From Candidatus Gastranaerophilales bacterium (GTDB lineage: Bacteria > Cyanobacteriota > Vampirovibrionia > Gastranaerophilales > Gastranaerophilaceae): a DNA stretch of 34,631 nt. This document shows, in pieces, positions 30,277-34,631 of the stretch. The stretch is taken from NCBI GenBank assembly GCA_944324445.1, contig CALUWL010000013.1:1-34631 (forward strand), read 5' to 3'. A program made the translations under genes and the position numbers. Positions within the stretch are counted from its first letter, which is position 1, and each line of letters opens with the position of its first letter. Under the pieces are notes generated by a model. The model saw only the letters and a program-made list of their open reading frames with translations. It was not told where the DNA came from and searched no databases.

Positions 30277-31230
30277 CTAACCCACTGTATTTACTAAATT
30301 TTTTGCTACAATAAGTGCTTTATTAAATTCTTCTTTATTTGATAAAAAATTCTCTTTTGAAATATAATCTTTAACTATTTTTCTTGCATAACTTCCTATT
30401 GCAACACCTGAAACGTCAACATTGCACAAATTAGCAAACTCCATTGTTTTTGAATTAGTTCCGCCGGACATAATTACAGGACAATTTATGTCTGATTTTA
30501 TAATTATATCAGCACAAGCAACAGCTTGCAGGGTTGTATTATAATCATCTTTTCCGCCGGACATAGGGGCGCCATCTGCTTGTATCATTACCCTATTTGG
30601 GCATTTATCTATCATTTTTTTTAGCTGAGATATTAAATCTTTATTTGAAAAAATTGATCTATCTGTACAAATACTTAAAATTCCATTAAAATTAGTGCAA
30701 AGATAATCCCATTTTTCATTAATATCATCAATATCATTTGAAATAATATGAAATTCTATACAATCGCAATCGTTTTTAATTTCAGGTAAAAAATCTTTCC
30801 ATTCAGACGACTTATAATATCTTTCGATTGCATTTTTGGGGCAATTATTTAAACATTTAGCGCAACCTATGCATTTTTTTTCATCAATTAAAATTAATTC
30901 TTCAATTAAAAAAATTGCATTTTGGATACAATCAGCTAAACATTTTTTGCATTTAACACATTTATCATTTAGTATTTTGCATTTTGATAAATGCGGGTCA
31001 TTTTTTCCTCCTACGCTTATACATAAAAAACAATCATCTTTACCTGATAACCTAAATCCTTTTTTAGCAGCTAAGATTGCTTCCTTGCTTGCATTAATAT
31101 CAAAAAAACGACATCCTGCAGCAGAATATAGTGCAGTTAACTTTGTTATTTCTTCATAATTTTCATTATTTGCGCCGAGAATTAATTTAAAACACTTTTT
31201 TTCTTTAAGAAAAGACGATAAATTATTCAA
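30277..31230 (-). CDS. LdpA-like protein with two 4Fe-4S clusters
   Basis: This 317-aa protein resembles cyanobacterial LdpA, known in Synechococcus as an iron-sulfur protein that affects the circadian clock through redox. The N-terminus (FKLILGANNENYEEITKL, then AGCRFFDINASKEAILAAK) and QADGAPMSGG near 220 match the family. Two ferredoxin motifs follow: Cys91-94-97-101 and Cys120-123-126-130 (CX2CX2CX3C twice). The frame begins with TTG at 31230, whose codon overlaps the previous stop; GGGGAAG precedes it, so translation is coupled. Here it sits in a sugar operon, between a glycosyltransferase-like gene and the HAD phosphatase, so a metabolic rather than clock role is likely. No clock gene is seen nearby. 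Confidence 0.8.
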   Translation of the reverse strand: MNNLSSFLKEKKCFKLILGANNENYEEITKLTALYSAAGCRFFDINASKEAILAAKKGFRLSGKDDCFLCISVGGKNDPHLSKCKILNDKCVKCKKCLADCIQNAIFLIEELILIDEKKCIGCAKCLNNCPKNAIERYYKSSEWKDFLPEIKNDCDCIEFHIISNDIDDINEKWDYLCTNFNGILSICTDRSIFSNKDLISQLKKMIDKCPNRVMIQADGAPMSGGKDDYNTTLQAVACADIIIKSDINCPVIMSGGTNSKTMEFANLCNVDVSGVAIGSYARKIVKDYISKENFLSNKEEFNKALIVAKNLVNTVG

Positions 31231-32572
31231 AACTTCCCCTTCTTGTTTTAAAACTGATTTTTATACCAAATAATCTAATTGTAATTTTATTACAGTTATC
31301 CAAATAAACTCTTTTTATAGAAAAAAGTTTGTTGTAGCCCATTTTCTCTGTTACATTATCAATAATATGATTAATTATGATGTCTATATTGTCATTTTTA
31401 CTGTAAAAATCAAAGGTTAGGCCGTTTTTAGAATAGTTTTTATATAGTTTATTAAAATAATCAGAATAAAAATATTTTTTTCTTAAACTTACACCAAGCA
31501 CATAGTAGTAAGTTAAAAGCCAATATATCGCTGCATTATAATCTTTTTTCGGGGAGTTTAAAGCTTCTTTAATATTATCTATGCTTCCATCAATTAAATC
31601 GCCATGACATGCGCAATATTTAATATTTCTACAATCAAATAATAAGGATTGTATAGGCATTGATAGGCTAATACCTGATAATATTGCATCAACATTCGGA
31701 TAAAAATAGTATGATGGAACTTGTTTTTTAAAATAATATTGTGCAAATATCATATTCGGATATTTTGAAATAAATTCATCATAATTTTTCTTATCAGATA
31801 AAAAATTCCCGCATGCATGTTCAGTTATTATAACTGCGTAGTTTTTAGGTACTTTAGATAGTATGCTGTCATAAAATGTTGCATAATCATTAAACTTTAA
31901 ATCTGTATTACAGTTTAAAATGCTTGACGGGAAAAATAATATTTTTTTATATTTTTTTCTTAATTTTTTAATTTCATTTTTTATTGGATTTTTGCGTTGA
32001 ATTATTTTTATTAAGCTTTTCTTTAATTTATTAATTTGGTCATATTGTTTTTTTGATATTTTAAAATTTATTATTTCATTGTGAAATTTGTTTAAGAAAC
32101 TGTCTTTATAAAAATTCAAAGGTTCATATGTAAAGCTATCAGGGAAGGGTGATCTCGAAAAAATTCCACACTCTCTCAAAAACACTAGAGAATTGGGATA
32201 CATCTTTCTTAGTAGTTTTGAATCCCATACAGTATAGCATATAATAACATCGGGCTTGTATCCTTCAGTTTTGGTTTTAATTAAATCAATATATCTATCA
32301 ATAGCATCTTTTGAGCCATTTAAATTAGAGAAAATTTCAAATTCATCTTCATTACCTATGGCTTCATGTAATTCTTCTTTAGTTATATGGTATGTTTTAA
32401 TCTTGGAAAAAATTTCAGTATTTTTTATTTCTTTTGCAATTTTATCGCCATAATGAAGGTATCTAATTTCGTTATTGTATGATATACTATCCAAAAAATC
32501 CATGCCACATGCATATTTTGCAACGGAAAAACAATCGGGTGTTCGATTTGTATAATATAATAATATCTTCAT
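31223..32572 (-). CDS. putative polysaccharide-related glycosyltransferase
   Basis: This is a 449-aa cytosolic protein. No family is certain. Near 140 it has FLRECGIFSRSPFPDSFTYEP, followed by a helical basic region (about 180-215) and a GT-B-like second half (KILFFPSSIL, YAVIITEHACG, VDAILSGISLSMPIQSLLF) in the order strand, helix, strand seen in KpsC/KpsS-like and related capsule enzymes. The tail LFGIKISFK (434-442) is a short hydrophobic-basic segment like that of the 22613-23551 protein. ATG 32572 has GGAAAT upstream; the extra upstream TTG is the weaker choice. It overlaps the LdpA-like gene by eight bases and lies in the same operon. Confidence 0.55.
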   Translation of the reverse strand: MKILLYYTNRTPDCFSVAKYACGMDFLDSISYNNEIRYLHYGDKIAKEIKNTEIFSKIKTYHITKEELHEAIGNEDEFEIFSNLNGSKDAIDRYIDLIKTKTEGYKPDVIICYTVWDSKLLRKMYPNSLVFLRECGIFSRSPFPDSFTYEPLNFYKDSFLNKFHNEIINFKISKKQYDQINKLKKSLIKIIQRKNPIKNEIKKLRKKYKKILFFPSSILNCNTDLKFNDYATFYDSILSKVPKNYAVIITEHACGNFLSDKKNYDEFISKYPNMIFAQYYFKKQVPSYYFYPNVDAILSGISLSMPIQSLLFDCRNIKYCACHGDLIDGSIDNIKEALNSPKKDYNAAIYWLLTYYYVLGVSLRKKYFYSDYFNKLYKNYSKNGLTFDFYSKNDNIDIIINHIIDNVTEKMGYNKLFSIKRVYLDNCNKITIRLFGIKISFKTRRGSFE

Positions 32573-32633
32573 TTTTATTTCCAACAGTTTTATTATAAGA
32601 ATTGTACAATAAAATTTCTCTTTTGAAAATTTT

Positions 32634-33467
32634 TTATATTATTTCATTTATTGCCTTTTGAAAATTGTATTTTAAAGTAAAATTTATATCATATTTTAAT
32701 TTTTTATTATCTCCAATAATTTTTAAAGGTTCTATTGTTTTTTCTTTTTTTAAAATTAAAAGATTTTCTTTATTCATTTGTTTTGCAATTTCATAAGCAA
32801 AATCACCCAGCGATATTCCTTTTGCTGTTGAGATGTTAACTATACCTGTGATGTTGCTATCAAGGAAACTTACAAATGCTGCTGCTATATCTTTTGTATA
32901 CATATAATCTTTAATTAGCTGCGAACATTTTATTTCAACAGGAATGTTATTTTTTAAATTGTTAATTATGTAAGGAGTGAGCCTGTTTGGATGCTCGTTT
33001 GAACCGAAAACGTAAAATATTCTTCCCCAGCCAAAATCAAAACCCAGTTTTTCTGATAATTCAAATCCTTTTTCCATTAATTTAACTTTTGATTTAGCAT
33101 AAAGCGTTACGGGGTTTAATTCGTCTGTTTCTTTAAGGGGTTCATCTTTAAATTTATATTCAAAGCAAGTTCCTGCAAATACTGCCTTTTTTCCGCCATT
33201 TTCGCCAAAATATTTAAGTAAATTAATTCCTGCAATCAAATATTTATTATTTATTTCGGATTCAAGATACCCTTTTTTAGTGTCCCATGCAAAATGCAAT
33301 AGGTGAGTAGGTTTATGTAGCTTTAAAAAATCTTTAATTGAATTTTCGCTAAATAAATCGCAATTATCTCGATTTAGATAAATTATTTCAAATCCGCTTT
33401 CTTTAAGCGGGTAGATTGCTTGTTGACCAATAAGACCACTTGCTCCTGTTAAAACTACTTTTTTCAT
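32634..33467 (-). CDS. NAD-dependent epimerase/dehydratase (extended SDR)
   Basis: This 277-aa sugar-nucleotide-type oxidoreductase has the Rossmann motif TGASGLIG (7-14) and the catalytic YAKSK (Tyr123, Lys127). The Ser/Thr of the triad is likely Thr100 in FAGTCFEY. The tail is shorter than in many 310-350 aa members. The exact reaction (4- or 5-epimerisation, dehydration or reduction) cannot be read. The start is ATG at 33467, after GAGGT at suitable spacing. It is the first gene of the sugar cluster, 61 bases before the glycosyltransferase-like gene and 63 bases after the M16 peptidase on the same strand. Confidence 0.85.
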   Translation of the reverse strand: MKKVVLTGASGLIGQQAIYPLKESGFEIIYLNRDNCDLFSENSIKDFLKLHKPTHLLHFAWDTKKGYLESEINNKYLIAGINLLKYFGENGGKKAVFAGTCFEYKFKDEPLKETDELNPVTLYAKSKVKLMEKGFELSEKLGFDFGWGRIFYVFGSNEHPNRLTPYIINNLKNNIPVEIKCSQLIKDYMYTKDIAAAFVSFLDSNITGIVNISTAKGISLGDFAYEIAKQMNKENLLILKKEKTIEPLKIIGDNKKLKYDINFTLKYNFQKAINEII

Positions 33468-33530
33468 TGTAAAACCTCTAACCTTGCAATTTTTATTTTA
33501 AAAGGTTTTATAGAAAAAGTAAAATAATTA

Positions 33531-34631
33531 TTATGCCAGTTGAACATTACCTAATGTTTTCAGGTAATCCATTTGATTTTTAATGGTGTCTTCGCTTGCA
33601 AGAATGGAAACTGTAGGATTGTAAGAGAATATGTAATTTGCAGCTTTTAAAATATCTTCTTTTGTAACTTTATCCAAAGCTTCTAAGTATCTATCTATTC
33701 TTTTTAAACCGTAAGGTTCTTCTATATTTATCGCAAGTAAATTTGTTTCAATCTCCGGATCTTGCATTTGCCCTATAACATTTTGCCTTAATTTCATTTT
33801 TGCTGCTTGTAATTCGTCATCTGAAACAAGTTCGCTGCACAACTTGTCTGTGTGTTTTTGGAATCCATCCAGTGATTTTTGTACATTATCGAAACTTTGA
33901 ACATTCTGGTCTTTATGATCCGTTGTAGTTTGAATGCCTAAAGTTAAAATACCCGTATTTTCAAATGATTGAATTGTTGAATAGACGCTATATGCTAAAT
34001 TTTGTTTTTCTCTTAGGTCGCTAAACAATCTTGAATTTGGACTGCCGCCTAAAATTGTGTTAACTATTTCAAATTTAACTTCGTCATCTATATTACCTGA
34101 CATAGGAAACTTATAGGATTTATATATTTGAGCTTGATTTAAAACATCAGTATCACAAATTACATTTGCTTCGGGGTTTGGTTTAAATATTCTTGTTAAT
34201 TTTGGGGTAGAATCTTTAAACTTGATGTTTGATAAACTTTGATTGTTAATTATTTGATTTTTTATGTTTGGATAGCGGCTAAAAGGAGCTGTTGCAACAA
34301 AATTTGATGAAGCACTAGCTAAAAGTTCATTATAAAATTCTTTAACTTCATCAAGCGTGAGTTCATCAATTGTATCTAGCATTTGTTTTCTTGTCGGAAA
34401 ATGTCCGGGAAATGTTTTATCTAATAAGTTTGACTCCGCATCTTTTTGACTGGAGATAAGAAAATCTTTGACATATCTTTTTGCTTTTTCAAAATCATTT
34501 TGTGTTAATTTGGGATGAAACATTAATTCAGAAATTAAAGATAATGCTTTTTCTGTGCTTTCAGGTAAGCAATTAGCATTTATTTGAATTCTTTTGCCGT
34601 TGACATTTATATCTGTATCAATTCCGTTTAA
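33531..34631 (-). CDS. M16 (pitrilysin-like) zinc peptidase, C-terminal part (5' end outside window)
   Basis: The frame is open to the window edge, so the first part of the gene is missing; 366 codons are visible. The visible part starts in the domain-linking region (NGIDTDINVNGKRIQINANC) and includes helices typical of the M16 fold, then the C-terminal half-domain with VNTILGGSPNSRLFSDLREKQNLAYSVYS (about residues 195-225). This matches the conserved SRLFxxLREKxGLAY element of processing-peptidase-like proteins. The N-terminal HxxEH zinc motif would lie upstream of the window, so catalysis cannot be judged. The role in peptide or protein turnover is by family. It is the first gene of a minus-strand run and could share a transcript with the sugar cluster. 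Confidence 0.88.
   Translation of the reverse strand, partial: LNGIDTDINVNGKRIQINANCLPESTEKALSLISELMFHPKLTQNDFEKAKRYVKDFLISSQKDAESNLLDKTFPGHFPTRKQMLDTIDELTLDEVKEFYNELLASASSNFVATAPFSRYPNIKNQIINNQSLSNIKFKDSTPKLTRIFKPNPEANVICDTDVLNQAQIYKSYKFPMSGNIDDEVKFEIVNTILGGSPNSRLFSDLREKQNLAYSVYSTIQSFENTGILTLGIQTTTDHKDQNVQSFDNVQKSLDGFQKHTDKLCSELVSDDELQAAKMKLRQNVIGQMQDPEIETNLLAINIEEPYGLKRIDRYLEALDKVTKEDILKAANYIFSYNPTVSILASEDTIKNQMDYLKTLGNVQLA

Overview
The window is AT-rich bacterial chromosome with close-packed housekeeping genes. I see no mobile element, CRISPR array or prophage. Two families best known from cyanobacteria and plastids, Ycf23/DUF561 (902-1681) and LdpA (30277-31230), occur among genes typical of a fermentative heterotroph: PPDK, a PepT-like peptidase and diaminopimelate dehydrogenase. 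There is no photosynthesis gene. This combination suggests a non-photosynthetic relative of cyanobacteria (Vampirovibrionia/Melainabacteria, perhaps Gastranaerophilales). That placement is inferred from family content, not from a tree.

Layout, left half. An HtrA-like protease (-) and Ycf23 (+) diverge, followed by a large nucleotidyltransferase-like protein (-). The lysine/peptidoglycan operon dapB-asd-dapA comes next, then ppdK and a CheR-like orphan. TPR protein-trpS-pepT-like-dapF form a second compact operon. The conserved rpsF-ssb-rpsR operon follows, then a 281-bp gene-free gap that may encode a small RNA, then acpS and a 65-aa unknown. rpsA and ispH lie on the minus strand; ispH appears to lack any ATG, GTG or TTG start.

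Layout, right half. A class II aldolase gene sits directly before thiC. Next come an 83-aa unknown, a uridine-kinase-like gene, tRNA-Gln(UUG), a glycosyltransferase-like gene, an MCE/MlaD-like protein (-), a SprA-related protein with an SGNH hydrolase, diaminopimelate dehydrogenase (-) and a DmeF-like cation exporter. From 33467 down to 27253 six minus-strand genes form a probable surface-sugar cluster: NAD-dependent epimerase, glycosyltransferase-like protein, LdpA-like iron-sulfur protein, HAD phosphatase, CMP-sugar synthetase, and an HMGL-type aldolase fused to a second domain. The window ends inside an M16 peptidase gene.

How the genes work together. Asd, DapA, DapB, DapF and Ddh all serve meso-diaminopimelate and lysine synthesis, by what look like two alternative endings. 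The 27-33 kb cluster looks like a pathway for a CMP-activated acidic sugar in which an HMGL-type aldolase stands where a NeuB-type synthase would be expected, with an LdpA homologue embedded in the operon; it is the best candidate here for an undescribed system. Several genes have a -10 box only 6-7 bases before the start codon and no Shine-Dalgarno sequence, suggesting recurrent leaderless transcription.
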